Part shown: positions 44,796 through 54,025 of the stretch, piece after piece | Layout: every line of letters begins with the position of its first letter | Numbering within the stretch: position 1 is the stretch's first letter | NCBI GenBank assembly: GCA_029194665.1 | Contig: JARFXO010000001.1 | Coordinates: 310,001-374,000 of the forward strand | From: Nitrospira sp. | GTDB lineage: Bacteria; Nitrospirota; Nitrospiria; Nitrospirales; Nitrospiraceae | Length of the DNA stretch: 64,000 nucleotides | Reading direction: 5' to 3' | The notes under the pieces: generated by a model | Told to the model about the DNA's origin: nothing | The model's input: the letters and a program-made list of their open reading frames with translations, nothing else | The model's database searches: none | Translations under genes and position numbers: made by a program

Positions 44796-46707
44796 ACCGA
44801 TGGTGAAGGTCCGACTGGTTTCACCACGCACTCGTGTGGAACAGGTCACGGCTGTGCTTCAGGAAGTCGGCGTCTTGCACATCGATTCTACCCCGATCGA
44901 GGTGGGAGAGATCCCCCTGCGCCCTCAAGGGATGAGTGAACGTGTTCGGCAGCGACGAATTGAGCTGGAACGACTGCATGAAGACTTGCGTCGGCTTCTT
45001 CTGCTCCTTCCTGGGATGCCGTCGGACGAGAGACTGCCCGCCCGGTCTACTCGACAACCGGAACTGACGGAAGTGGGCTTGACCCACCTCGCAGGCCTGG
45101 TACGAGAGATCGGTCGCCATATTGATGACCTCGCGACCAAGCTGAAGACAAGTGAGGAAGAGCTGGCACTCCTGTCCAAATACGAGAGGGCCTTGGCAGG
45201 ACTGGCACCCTTCCTACAGTTCATCCAGAAAAGCGAGGAATTAGACCATCTCGGTGTGACACTCGAAGAGGGCAAGGAATCACGTGATCTCCTGCCTCTT
45301 CTGCGAGAACTGATGGCCAAGATCACGCTCAATCGTTATGAGCTGTTCCATACGAGCCTGGAGGAGCCTGTGCTGGTCGTTCTGCTGGTCTTCCCAAGAG
45401 AGTACAGCGTGAAGATACACGCTCTGCTATGGGAAGAAGGCATCACCGAGTTGCGCCTACCGGTCTCCGTCTCGGACAAGCCTTTGGGAGAGGCCCTGCG
45501 CATGCTACTCCAGAAGAAGACGGAACTCCCCCTCGAGGCGAACCGCCATCGACAGGAGCTGAAAGAGGCCGCGCTCCGCTGGCGTCTGGAATTGGTGCAG
45601 TATCAGGAGACTGTCGACCGTTGCCTCGGTCAAATCGAAGCAAGCACGCTTTTCTACCAGACCGACCTGGCGACGTTTATCTACGGTTGGGTCCCGCGTT
45701 GTGCGCTCGTCAAGTTGAGTCTCCTGATTGAGCAGGAATTCGGCGGCAAGGTCGTGCTGGAAGAATCTCCGGTTGTTCCCAAGGAATGGGCGGCTGTTCC
45801 GGTGGCACTGCGGAATCCCGGCTTTCTCCGACCCTTTGAAACATTGACCCGGGTCGTGGCCTTGCCGCGATACGGGAGCATCGATCCGACCCCATACATG
45901 GCGCTGTTTTTCCCCTTGTTCTACGGCGTGATTCTCGGCGATGTCGGTTACGGGCTGCTCCTTCTTGTCACTGCAGTCATGGTCCGACGGAGGTACCGTT
46001 CCCATCCCCTCGTTCACGACCTTTCAACCATTTTTCTGTCGGCTTCGAGCTCGGCCATCTTGTTTGGGCTCCTGTTTGGAGAGTTGTTTGGGGAACTAGG
46101 CGAGTACATCGGTCTGCATCCGGTGCTGAACCGCATGCAGGCGTTCCTGTCTCTTCTCTCCCTATCCATCGGGATCGGTACGCTGCATGTGTTGTTGGGG
46201 CTTGCGCTTGGTGCGTACTCGGCCTGGCGGTATGGGAACCGGCGGGACTGTCTGACGAAGTGCGGCGGCACGGTACTTGTGCTGTCATTCATCTCTCTCA
46301 TCGCAAGCGTCGCCGGAAGGTTGCCACGAGACTGGATCTCAGCCGAGGTGACGGGCCTCCTGTGCGCACTGGTCATCATCTTCGTTGTTGGAAAGGGCAG
46401 CGGAGCCATGGAGCTGCACAACCTCGTCAATGTGCTTTCCTACCTGCGTCTGATGGGGATCGGCGTCGCGTCGGCCGCGCTCGCCTTTGCCGCCAACAAA
46501 CTGGGCGGCATGGTGCACAACGTCTTCTTGGGCATCGTCATCGCGGGGATGCTCCATGGGATCAATTTCATCTTCGGCATCTTCTCGCCCACCATCCAAT
46601 CGCTCCGGCTCCATTATGTAGAATTTTTTGAGAACTTCTTTGCACCTGGCGGCCGACCGTACAAGCCTTTCCGACATCTCCACCAGGCCCTGCCTGTTCG
46701 AGAGTGA
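44788..46707 (+). CDS. ntpI: V/A-type ATPase subunit I (a-type stator)
   Basis: 639 residues. The N-terminal half (1-330) is soluble and helical, and the C-terminal half has about seven membrane segments, starting near PYMALFFPLFYGVILGDVGY, with SLSIGIGTLHVLLGLALGAY and a late GMLHGINFIFGIFSPTIQ. It holds the ion half-channels beside the rotor ring. The start overlaps the preceding stop; ATG 44800 is an alternative. Confidence 0.93.
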   Translation: MIEPMVKVRLVSPRTRVEQVTAVLQEVGVLHIDSTPIEVGEIPLRPQGMSERVRQRRIELERLHEDLRRLLLLLPGMPSDERLPARSTRQPELTEVGLTHLAGLVREIGRHIDDLATKLKTSEEELALLSKYERALAGLAPFLQFIQKSEELDHLGVTLEEGKESRDLLPLLRELMAKITLNRYELFHTSLEEPVLVVLLVFPREYSVKIHALLWEEGITELRLPVSVSDKPLGEALRMLLQKKTELPLEANRHRQELKEAALRWRLELVQYQETVDRCLGQIEASTLFYQTDLATFIYGWVPRCALVKLSLLIEQEFGGKVVLEESPVVPKEWAAVPVALRNPGFLRPFETLTRVVALPRYGSIDPTPYMALFFPLFYGVILGDVGYGLLLLVTAVMVRRRYRSHPLVHDLSTIFLSASSSAILFGLLFGELFGELGEYIGLHPVLNRMQAFLSLLSLSIGIGTLHVLLGLALGAYSAWRYGNRRDCLTKCGGTVLVLSFISLIASVAGRLPRDWISAEVTGLLCALVIIFVVGKGSGAMELHNLVNVLSYLRLMGIGVASAALAFAANKLGGMVHNVFLGIVIAGMLHGINFIFGIFSPTIQSLRLHYVEFFENFFAPGGRPYKPFRHLHQALPVRE

Positions 46708-46734
46708 GGTGGAGGACAACCATGGAGGAGGATC

Positions 46735-46956
46735 ATGACAGAGATCGGACTCATCGCAATCGGAGCGGGTCTGGCAATCGGGCTGGCTGCGCTGGCTACA
46801 GGGTTGGCGCAGGCTAAGATCGGCGCAGCGGCGATTGCCGCAATCCTGGAGAAGCCCGAGACCTTCGGGACCATGTTGATTTTGCTCGTCATCCCGGAAA
46901 CGTTGGTCATCTTCGGGTTTACCGTCGCCGTTCTGATTTTATTCGCCTTGAAGTAG
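46735..46956 (+). CDS. ntpK: V/A-type ATPase rotor ring subunit K (c)
   Basis: 73 residues, one two-helix hairpin. The ion-binding glutamate is in VIPETLVIFGF; helix one has GLAQAKIGAAA. Aligned by the 14-residue spacing to the shared PE loop, the glutamine matches Gln32 and ET matches Glu65-Ser66 of the sodium ATP synthase c subunit of Ilyobacter tartaricus, a sodium-type ligand set; Tyr70 is replaced by Phe. GGAGG precedes ATG 46735. Confidence 0.93.
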   Translation: MTEIGLIAIGAGLAIGLAALATGLAQAKIGAAAIAAILEKPETFGTMLILLVIPETLVIFGFTVAVLILFALK

Positions 46957-46964
46957 GTCTTTCG

Positions 46965-47582
46965 ATGCCGTACGAGACGCTCATCGACGCGCTGTTGGAA
47001 GAAGGGAGAACCAAGGGTGAGGCGATCGTACGTACGGCCCAGGCTGAGGCCGAGCGGTTGATCAATGATGCGCAACAACAGTGCGAAGTCTTGGACCGTG
47101 AGGCCGAAGCAGCCTTCCGCCGAAACCTGTCCACCCAGCGGACGACAATTCTGAGCCGCGCGGGTCTCTCTGCTCGCTATGTCCTGCTCCAGACCAAACG
47201 AGAGATCCTGGATGCAGTGTGGTATCAGGCAGGTCAGAAAGCCATGAGTCTCACCGGTCATGCTCGGACGGCGGTCCTCAAGGCACTCCTTGACGAAATA
47301 CTCTCCGCCACCTCTTCTCAAACACCACGAGTGTTCATTGATAGTCGTGAGCGACCATACCTCGAAGACATCTTGAAAGAGCGGGGAATCTCTTTTGAAG
47401 AGCAGCAGGGTGATCTCCGTCTTGGGATGAGGCTCGAAGCTGATGGCGAGATCCTCACCAACTGCTTTGCTCCTCGTCTCGCCAAAGCGAAGTCGGAGCT
47501 GACGATTGAGCTGAACCGACTATTGTTCACCGAAGAGACAGTCAGTGCTCAGCCATCAACCACGATGTCAAAACGCGAGTGA
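46965..47582 (+). CDS. ntpE: V/A-type ATPase subunit E (peripheral stalk)
   Basis: 205 residues. The N-terminal half is a coiled coil (EGRTKGEAIVRTAQAEAERL, DAQQQCEVLDREAEAAF) and the C-terminal half a globular head-binding domain (GMRLEADGEILTNCFAPRLA). It links the catalytic head to subunit I. It begins eight bases after subunit K and runs into subunit C. Confidence 0.9.
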   Translation: MPYETLIDALLEEGRTKGEAIVRTAQAEAERLINDAQQQCEVLDREAEAAFRRNLSTQRTTILSRAGLSARYVLLQTKREILDAVWYQAGQKAMSLTGHARTAVLKALLDEILSATSSQTPRVFIDSRERPYLEDILKERGISFEEQQGDLRLGMRLEADGEILTNCFAPRLAKAKSELTIELNRLLFTEETVSAQPSTTMSKRE

Positions 47583-47588
47583 TGAGAC

Positions 47589-48674
47589 ATGGCCGACTAC
47601 GCCTACAGCAACGCCAGGATCCGTGCCATGGAGGGCCGCCTTCTCAACCGAGGGGAGTATGAATCCTTGTTGGGCTGTGCGAGTTTCGACGGGCTCGTCG
47701 AGGTTCTGAAGAGCTCGCGATATGCTCATCCGTTGGCACTAGCGCTTACGGGATACGATCCCACTCGTCCCGCTGAGACGGTCGTTCGCATCGATGAAGT
47801 GCTCCGGCGAAACCTTACGCAGAACCTCACGGCGCTTCGACGCTTCTTCTCCGATCGCTCGGGTGAGCTGATCAACGAGCTGTTCCTGCGATGGGATGTC
47901 TACAGTCTGAAAACAGTGCTACGTGGGAAGCAGGCCGGCGCGCCGGTCGAAGAAGTCCTGGCGGCGACGCTTCCGGTCGGGGAACTGGATGACATTGCTC
48001 TGGGGGAACTTGCGCGAGCGCCTACCATGCAAGCCATGGCTCATCTGCTGGAAACGTGGCGACATCCACTCGCCCATCCTGTCAGAACCGGGCTGAATCT
48101 GCTTGGAGCGACCGACAGCCTGGAACCGCTCGAGCATGAACTCAACCGGTTCACTGTTGCGCACACATCCCGACTAGCGGCGGATGGTGATGACGACGAC
48201 CGAGCCGTCAGAGACTATCTCTTGTTCCTGGGGGATAAGGCCAATCTTCTGACTGGGCTTCGCTGCCTTGCCGAACGTACCGCTCTTTCGCCCTTTGAGG
48301 CAGGTCGTCATTTCCTGAAGGCAGGGGGTCGGTTCACGCGAACCCATTATGAGGCAATCGTGAATGCCCGAGATACGCGGGATGGACTCGCCTGGCTCGC
48401 CGGCACCCCTTACAGCTGGCTTGCAGACGCGTTTTCGACGTTTTCGGATGGAGAGCCCATTTCTCTTCCACTCGTCGAGAGGAAATTGGACCTGGTAGGC
48501 CTCCGCAAAGCAGTCGGCCTCTCTCGACCGGACCCGTTGGGGATCGGTCCGGCGATCTTGTATATCGAGCAGACGACCAACCAAGTTCGCAACATCAGAA
48601 TGATTCTCAGGGGCAAGGCTTTGGGAATGCAGAACGATCAAATTGAGGAATGGCTGATCCTATGGCCAGCCTGA
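47589..48674 (+). CDS. ntpC: V/A-type ATPase subunit C (d/AC39 type)
   Basis: 361 residues. It fits the V0 d/AC39 family: YAYSNARIRAMEGRLLNRGE at the start, FLRWDVYSLKTVLRGKQAG, a late NIRMILRGKALGMQNDQIEE. It forms the funnel joining the central shaft to the rotor ring. It overlaps subunit F by 13 bases. Confidence 0.92.
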   Translation: MADYAYSNARIRAMEGRLLNRGEYESLLGCASFDGLVEVLKSSRYAHPLALALTGYDPTRPAETVVRIDEVLRRNLTQNLTALRRFFSDRSGELINELFLRWDVYSLKTVLRGKQAGAPVEEVLAATLPVGELDDIALGELARAPTMQAMAHLLETWRHPLAHPVRTGLNLLGATDSLEPLEHELNRFTVAHTSRLAADGDDDDRAVRDYLLFLGDKANLLTGLRCLAERTALSPFEAGRHFLKAGGRFTRTHYEAIVNARDTRDGLAWLAGTPYSWLADAFSTFSDGEPISLPLVERKLDLVGLRKAVGLSRPDPLGIGPAILYIEQTTNQVRNIRMILRGKALGMQNDQIEEWLILWPA

Positions 48675-48991
48675 TCGTCATCACCGATCCCGACAGCGCG
48701 CTGGGTTTTCGATTGGCTGGCGTCGAAGCGACCGAGGTGAGCGTCAAGGAAGAGGGGGCCGAGCGGCTGCTTACGCTCCTTCGAGCGAAGGAACCGGGCA
48801 TCGTGATCTATAACGACGAGTACCGGACGGGGCTTTCCGAAAAAAGCCAGGTCGAGCTGGAGGAAAGTGTGAGCCCGGTCTTCTATGCAATGCCCATCTC
48901 TCAGGCGAGAGGCGGGGGGGAGTCGCGAGAGCACTATCTCGCCCGGCTCCTCCGGCGGGCGATCGGCTATCAGTTGAAACTGAAGCGATGA
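48662..48991 (+). CDS. ntpF: V/A-type ATPase subunit F (central stalk)
   Basis: 109 residues: SLIVITDPDSALGFRLAGVE opens the Rossmann-like fold, then GIVIYNDEYRTGLSE and a C-terminal helix. It sits on subunit D in the shaft and can regulate rotation. ATG 48662 lies inside the end of ntpC; an in-frame ATG at 48650 is the alternative. Confidence 0.9.
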   Translation: MASLIVITDPDSALGFRLAGVEATEVSVKEEGAERLLTLLRAKEPGIVIYNDEYRTGLSEKSQVELEESVSPVFYAMPISQARGGGESREHYLARLLRRAIGYQLKLKR

Positions 48992-50718
48992 GCGGAACCA
49001 TCGTCAAGATCTCCGGCCCCACCGTCGTCGCGCGAGGCATGGAGCAGACCCGCATGTTCAATCGTGTCGCGGTCGGGAGGACCGGATTGCTGGGAGAGGT
49101 GATTCGTCTTCTCGGCGGCGAAGCAACGATTCAAGTATACGAAGACACCACCGGGTTGATGTTGGGAGAAGAGGTGACTGATGCCGCAGAACCGCTCCAC
49201 GTAGAGCTCGGCCCCGGACTCCTCGGTGCCATCTTTGATGGAGTCCAGCGTCCCTTGGACCTACTGGCGACTCAGCAGGGGGACTGGATCGGGCGCGGTG
49301 TTCTGTTGCCGGCCCTGTCCAGAGTACGGCCATGGACGTTCGCTCCGACAGCCTGTCCTGGGACTGCGGTCGTCGGTGGAACATGCGTGGGTGTCGTACA
49401 AGAGACTTCGAAGGTTGAACATCGTATTCTGATACCGCCCGGAATCTCCGGGACACTTTGCCGAATTCAGGCAGGCACCTATACGATCGAGGAACCGATC
49501 GGCTGGCTCGACGGCGACCGACCCCTGACCCTGTTACAACGCTGGCCGGTGCGAACGCCCCGCCCCGTTACCGAACGGCTGCCCCCGATCGTGCCCTTCA
49601 TCACCGGCCAACGGGTGTTCGATATGCTCTTCCCTATCGCCTCCGGCGGAACCGTGATTGTGCCCGGCGGGTTCGGAACCGGCAAGACTGTGGTGGAGCA
49701 GACGCTCGCCAAGTATGCGCAGGCCGACATCATCATTTATGTAGGGTGCGGGGAGCGAGGCAATGAAATGACCGAGGTCTTGACCGAGTTTCCACAGCTG
49801 AAAGACCCCACCACAGGCTTGCCGCTCATGGAGCGCACCATCCTTGTCATCAATACCTCGAACATGCCGGTGGCGGCACGGGAGACCTCGATTTACACGG
49901 GGATCACGATGGCGGAATATTATCGTGACATGGGCTACGCCGTCGCCTTCATGGCCGACAGCACATCGCGTTGGGCGGAGGCGACCCGAGAGATCTCAGC
50001 CCGGTTGGAGGAGATGCCGGGCGAGGAAGGCTACCCCACTTATCTAGCCACCAAACTGGCCGGGTTCTATGAACGGAGCGGTCGAGTCCGCTGCTTGGGA
50101 GAGACCGACCGGCAGGGGTCAGTGACGATTGTCTCCGCCATCTCTCCACCCGGAGGAGATTTTTCAGAGCCGGTAACACAAGGCTCGATGCGGATAGCAG
50201 GGGGGCTTTGGGCCTTGGACTCGGATCTGGCTCATCGGCGCCATTTTCCCGCGATCAATTGGAAACGGAGTTTTTCCCTCTATACCCATTCACTCGATCC
50301 ATGGTTTCAGGCGCAGGTGGCCTCGGACTGGCCGGAACTCAGAATCGAGCTGGCCGGACTTCTCCAGAAAGAAGAGGAACTGCAGGAGATCGTCCAGCTC
50401 GTGGGGATCGATGCTGTTCAAGACCGGGAGCGCATCCTGTTGGAAATCAGCCGTCTCATTCGAGAAGAGTACCTCCGGCAGAACGTCTATTCGGACGTCG
50501 ACGCTGCCTGTCCGCTCGCGAAGCAATATTGGATGCTCAAAGCCCAGCTGTCGTTTCTTGATTACTGTCAAGGCATGCTGAAAAACGGGCATCCGATCGA
50601 GCAACTCCTCGCCTCGCCGTTGAGAAGCGAGCTTGAACGTATGAAGGAAACGCCTCCGGACAGTTGCATCCAGCAGGCCCAGGAAATGATTGAGAAGATG
50701 CAGCAGGAGTTGAAGTAA
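48988..50718 (+). CDS. ntpA: V/A-type ATPase catalytic subunit A
   Basis: 576 residues. Walker A is [18 protein letters not shown] near residue 230; the A-specific non-homologous insert follows [17 protein letters not shown]. The catalytic core has [38 protein letters not shown] and [13 protein letters not shown]. It hydrolyses or makes ATP. Its ATG overlaps the ntpF stop. Confidence 0.97.
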   Translation: MSGTIVKISGPTVVARGMEQTRMFNRVAVGRTGLLGEVIRLLGGEATIQVYEDTTGLMLGEEVTDAAEPLHVELGPGLLGAIFDGVQRPLDLLATQQGDWIGRGVLLPALSRVRPWTFAPTACPGTAVVGGTCVGVVQETSKVEHRILIPPGISGTLCRIQAGTYTIEEPIGWLDGDRPLTLLQRWPVRTPRPVTERLPPIVPFITGQRVFDMLFPIASGGTVIVPGGFGTGKTVVEQTLAKYAQADIIIYVGCGERGNEMTEVLTEFPQLKDPTTGLPLMERTILVINTSNMPVAARETSIYTGITMAEYYRDMGYAVAFMADSTSRWAEATREISARLEEMPGEEGYPTYLATKLAGFYERSGRVRCLGETDRQGSVTIVSAISPPGGDFSEPVTQGSMRIAGGLWALDSDLAHRRHFPAINWKRSFSLYTHSLDPWFQAQVASDWPELRIELAGLLQKEEELQEIVQLVGIDAVQDRERILLEISRLIREEYLRQNVYSDVDAACPLAKQYWMLKAQLSFLDYCQGMLKNGHPIEQLLASPLRSELERMKETPPDSCIQQAQEMIEKMQQELK

Positions 50719-52187
50719 TGGATGACCTGATCACCCGCGACTATCAGACCGTGAGCGGCATTGCCGGACCGCTCCTTTTCGTCGAGAGACTGAAGAAGGC
50801 TTCTCTTGGAGAGCTGGTCGAGATCATGCTCTCCAACGGGGAAGTTCGGCGGGGGCAGGTGATCGAGTTGTCCGAACAGCATGCCGTGATTCAGGTCTTG
50901 GAGGAAACAACGGGCTTGGGAGTAACCGGGACCCGAGTCCGGCTCACGGAATCGGCCGCCACGATGGATCTCTCGCCGGATCTTCTGGGTCGGCGGTTGA
51001 GCGGTGTCGGTGCGCCGCTTGACGGCCTACCGCCGATTATCCCCGACGCTCGCATGGCCATCATCGGGCAGCCCATGAATCCCGTCTCTCGGGACAAACC
51101 GTCCCATTTCATTCAGACTGGAATCTCGACGATCGATGCGCTCAACACATTGGTACGGGGGCAAAAGCTGCCGATTTTCTCCGGCGCCGGCTTGCCGGCC
51201 AAGGAAGTAGTCGCCCAGATCGTTCGCCACGCAAAGGTGCGGGAAGGGACTGGCTCCGACCGCAGGTCGGTGCCTGTCCCTCTACGGACGGGGACAGACA
51301 CCACGAGGAAGGGTGTCAGTCCCCTTGATACCGGAGCCGGTCCCTTCACCATTGTGTTCGCTGCCATGGGGATTACGTTCCGTGAAGCTTCGTTCTTCCT
51401 CGGTGAGTTCGATCGCGGCGGGGTCATGGAGCATGCCGTGATGTTCCTGAACCTTGCCGATGATCCGACAATCGAACGGCTCCTGACACCGAGATACGCT
51501 CTGACGGCGGCCGAGTATCTCGCGTTCACGCTCGGACGACATGTGCTGGTCGTTCTGACCGACATGGCGGCCTATTGTGAAGCGCTGCGCCAAATCGCCA
51601 CGGCTCGTGAGGAGATCCCCGGGCGACGGGGCTATCCAGGGTATATGTATTCCGACTTGGCTTCCATCTATGAGCGGGCAGGGCGGATCAAGGGCAAGGC
51701 CGGTTCGATCACGCAGCTTCCCATCGTCACCATGCCGGATGATGACATGACACACCCGATTCCCGATCTGACCGGATACATTACGGAGGGGCAGATTGTG
51801 TTGTCCCGGGAGCTGCATCGCAAAGGCATCTTTCCTCCTATCGATGTGTTGCCCTGTCTGTCACGGCTGATGAACCTCGGGATCGGGCCCGGCAAGACCC
51901 GCGAGGACCATCGGTCGGTGGCTGACCAACTCTATGCCTTCTATGCCCATGGACGAGACATCCGGCGGCTCGCCGCCATCGTCGGCGAGGATGGCTTGAG
52001 TGAATCCGATAGGCGGTTCTTGAAGTTCGCTCAGGACTTTGAGCAGGACTTCGTGAGCCAAGGATCACAGAACCGTGAGATGGAAGAGACGTTGGACATT
52101 GGATGGACATTTTTGCGGTATCAACCCAAGGAGCGGCTGACAAGGGTAAAGCCGGAGTGGATTGAGAAGTATTACGTCAAGGCGTGA
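50718..52187 (+). CDS. ntpB: V/A-type ATPase regulatory subunit B, with 33-residue palindrome-encoded insert
   Basis: 489 residues. It has the non-catalytic fold without Walker [56 protein letters not shown] and [20 protein letters not shown]. Residues 177-209 (bases 51246-51344) are an extra segment of exactly 33 codons lying between the loop after HAKVRE and the strand FTIVFAAMG. The segment is palindromic DNA read in frame and has no counterpart in the usual protein, which is about 30 residues shorter here. The gene remains open. It follows ntpA with a one-base overlap. Confidence 0.95.
   Translation: MDDLITRDYQTVSGIAGPLLFVERLKKASLGELVEIMLSNGEVRRGQVIELSEQHAVIQVLEETTGLGVTGTRVRLTESAATMDLSPDLLGRRLSGVGAPLDGLPPIIPDARMAIIGQPMNPVSRDKPSHFIQTGISTIDALNTLVRGQKLPIFSGAGLPAKEVVAQIVRHAKVREGTGSDRRSVPVPLRTGTDTTRKGVSPLDTGAGPFTIVFAAMGITFREASFFLGEFDRGGVMEHAVMFLNLADDPTIERLLTPRYALTAAEYLAFTLGRHVLVVLTDMAAYCEALRQIATAREEIPGRRGYPGYMYSDLASIYERAGRIKGKAGSITQLPIVTMPDDDMTHPIPDLTGYITEGQIVLSRELHRKGIFPPIDVLPCLSRLMNLGIGPGKTREDHRSVADQLYAFYAHGRDIRRLAAIVGEDGLSESDRRFLKFAQDFEQDFVSQGSQNREMEETLDIGWTFLRYQPKERLTRVKPEWIEKYYVKA
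51246..51344 (+). repeat. 99-bp nested palindromic element inside ntpB
   Basis: It opens GGGACTGGCTCCG and closes CCGGAGCCGGTCCC, which are inverted copies. Two further hairpins lie inside: 51246-51280 (arms GGGAC.GGC.CCGACC / GGTCGG.GCC.GTCCC) and 51290-51324 (arms GGGGAC.GACACC / GGTGTC.GTCCCC). The 14 end bases on the complement are identical to the start of the palindrome at 57581. It begins on a codon boundary and spans 33 codons without a stop. Confidence 0.8.
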
Positions 52188-52225
52188 AACGTGAACCGTT
52201 AAACGGGAAGCCCGATTAACGACCA
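52180..52225. repeat. short repeat-like spacer between ntpB and ntpD
   Basis: The spacer holds GTGAAACGTGAACCGTTAAA, with the unit GTGAAAC/GTGAACC repeated, then CGGGAAGCCCGATTAACG. It looks like a low-complexity intergenic repeat rather than a promoter, and it is the only gap of size inside the ATPase operon. Confidence 0.35.
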
Positions 52226-52843
52226 ATGGAAACCATCGGACGGACACGCATGAATCTGTTGCTGCTGAAGCGCCGGATCGAGGTCGCTCAGCGTGGGTTG
52301 GCGCTGCTCCGCAGCAAGCGTGAGGCGCTGATGCGCGAATTCTTCGCCGTGATGGACCGCCTGGTGGAAAGTCGAGGACAGGTGGAGAGCGTCATGGGTC
52401 AAGCGCTCGCCAGCCTCACGGTGGCCCTCAGCATGGAAGGAATGACCTCGCTCCGATCGACCGGGTACGCCGCAAGACGGACGCTGTCCATCGAACTGAC
52501 CGAACGCAACGTGTGGGGTGTCCGCTTTCCGGAAGTCCACTACGGCCCGGTGATTCGAGCATTCGATGCCAGAGGCTATGCGGTTTCAGGGGTATCCGCG
52601 CACATCGACGAAACCGCCCGACGGTTTGAAGAGGTCCTGGAACTGATTCTCCGCAATGTCTCGGTGGAATTGCGGCTGAAGAAGCTCGGTTCTGAGACGA
52701 AGAAAGTGACGCGCCGGATCAACGCGTTGAATGAAGTGATGATCCCTGGGTTGACTCGTGAGATCAGGAACATTCGGCAGACCCTCGAAGAGCATGAGCG
52801 GGAGGACCTGTTCCGAATGAAACGATTCAAGGCCGGAGATTAA
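52226..52843 (+). CDS. ntpD: V/A-type ATPase subunit D (central shaft)
   Basis: 205 residues, long coiled coil. It opens GRTRMNLLLLKRRIEVAQRG, a family hallmark (TR.NLL.LK), and ends NEVMIPGLTREIRNIRQTLE followed by EREDLFRMKRFKA. It is the rotating shaft in the catalytic head. Start ATG 52226 fits the conserved opening. It ends 11 bases before the acyl-CoA dehydrogenase gene. Confidence 0.93.
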   Translation: METIGRTRMNLLLLKRRIEVAQRGLALLRSKREALMREFFAVMDRLVESRGQVESVMGQALASLTVALSMEGMTSLRSTGYAARRTLSIELTERNVWGVRFPEVHYGPVIRAFDARGYAVSGVSAHIDETARRFEEVLELILRNVSVELRLKKLGSETKKVTRRINALNEVMIPGLTREIRNIRQTLEEHEREDLFRMKRFKAGD

Positions 52844-52854
52844 GGGGGGCCGAT

Positions 52855-54009
52855 ATGGATTTTGAACTCACCGATGAGCAGCGGTTGATCAGAGAGACTG
52901 TTCGACGATTTGCGGAGCAAGAGCTCGCCCCGGCGGCGTCGGAGCGCGATCGAGCCGGACGGTTTCCACGCGAGTTGGTCAGCCGCATGGCCTCGATGGG
53001 TTTCCTCGGAGGACCGATCCCGAAAGAATACGGCGGCTCAGGTTTGGATTACATCAGTCACGCCATCATCACTGAAGAAATAGGTCGAGCGGACTCATCG
53101 TTGCGGACCACGTTGTCGGTGCAGGTCTCGCTCGTTGCGCTGAGTCTGGCGCGATGGGGGAATGAAGATCAGAGACGCCGGTACCTTCCAAAACTGTGTG
53201 CCGGCAGTATGTTGGGCTGTTTCGGCCTCACGGAGCCGAATGCTGGAAGCGATCCGGCCTCGATGGATACCAGCGCCGTGAAGCAGGGAGCCGGTTGGAT
53301 GCTCAACGGAACCAAGACATGGATCTCCAACGGAACCGTGGCCGATCTCGCGCTGATCTTCGCGCAGACCGACAAGGCCAAAGGCCATCACGGCATCGCC
53401 GCCTTTCTCGTAGAGCAAGCCACGCCGGGATTCGCAACCAGACCGATCACCGATAAGCTCGGGCTCCGCTCATCAGATACCGGTGAGTTGATCTTCGACA
53501 ACTGTTCAGTGCCGGAGAGGGCTTTACTGGGATCGGTCAGCCAAGGATTCTCAGTTGCCATGTCAGCCTTGGACAATGGTCGATTCAGCGTCGCAGCCGG
53601 TTGTGTGGGGATTATCCAGGGCTGTCTCGACGCCTGTATTGAGTACGCCAAGACGCGCCACCAGTTCGGACGGCCCATTGGGAGCTTCCAACTGGTGCAG
53701 GACATGATCGCCCGCATGGCGGTGGACCTGGATGCAGCACGCCTGCTCGTGTTTCGGGCCGGCCATCTGAAGAACCAAGGAATGCCCAATACGGTCGAGA
53801 CATCCATCGCAAAGTATTTTGCTTCCGAGGCGGCGGTACGGGCTGCAACCGATGCCGTGCAAATTTTCGGTGCCTATGGATACTCCGAAGAAGCCCCTGT
53901 CGCACGGTACTATCGCGACGCCAAGGTGGCCACGATCTATGAAGGCACGTCGCAGATCCAGAAGCTCTTGATCGGCTCGCATCTGCTGGGAATGAGAGCA
54001 TTTACGTAA
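52855..54009 (+). CDS. acyl-CoA dehydrogenase
   Basis: 384 residues with the three-domain fold. Motifs: GPIPKEYGGSGLDYISHAII, CFGLTEPNAGSDPASM (flavin loop), TWISNGTVADLALIFAQT and the C-terminal YEGTSQIQKLLIG with the catalytic glutamate. It oxidises an acyl-CoA to the enoyl-CoA with FAD; the chain specificity is unclear. The electron acceptor EtfAB is encoded next door on the other strand, and ETF-QO follows it. Confidence 0.93.
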   Translation: MDFELTDEQRLIRETVRRFAEQELAPAASERDRAGRFPRELVSRMASMGFLGGPIPKEYGGSGLDYISHAIITEEIGRADSSLRTTLSVQVSLVALSLARWGNEDQRRRYLPKLCAGSMLGCFGLTEPNAGSDPASMDTSAVKQGAGWMLNGTKTWISNGTVADLALIFAQTDKAKGHHGIAAFLVEQATPGFATRPITDKLGLRSSDTGELIFDNCSVPERALLGSVSQGFSVAMSALDNGRFSVAAGCVGIIQGCLDACIEYAKTRHQFGRPIGSFQLVQDMIARMAVDLDAARLLVFRAGHLKNQGMPNTVETSIAKYFASEAAVRAATDAVQIFGAYGYSEEAPVARYYRDAKVATIYEGTSQIQKLLIGSHLLGMRAFT

Positions 54010-54025
54010 TTGAGGTTCTCGTTGA

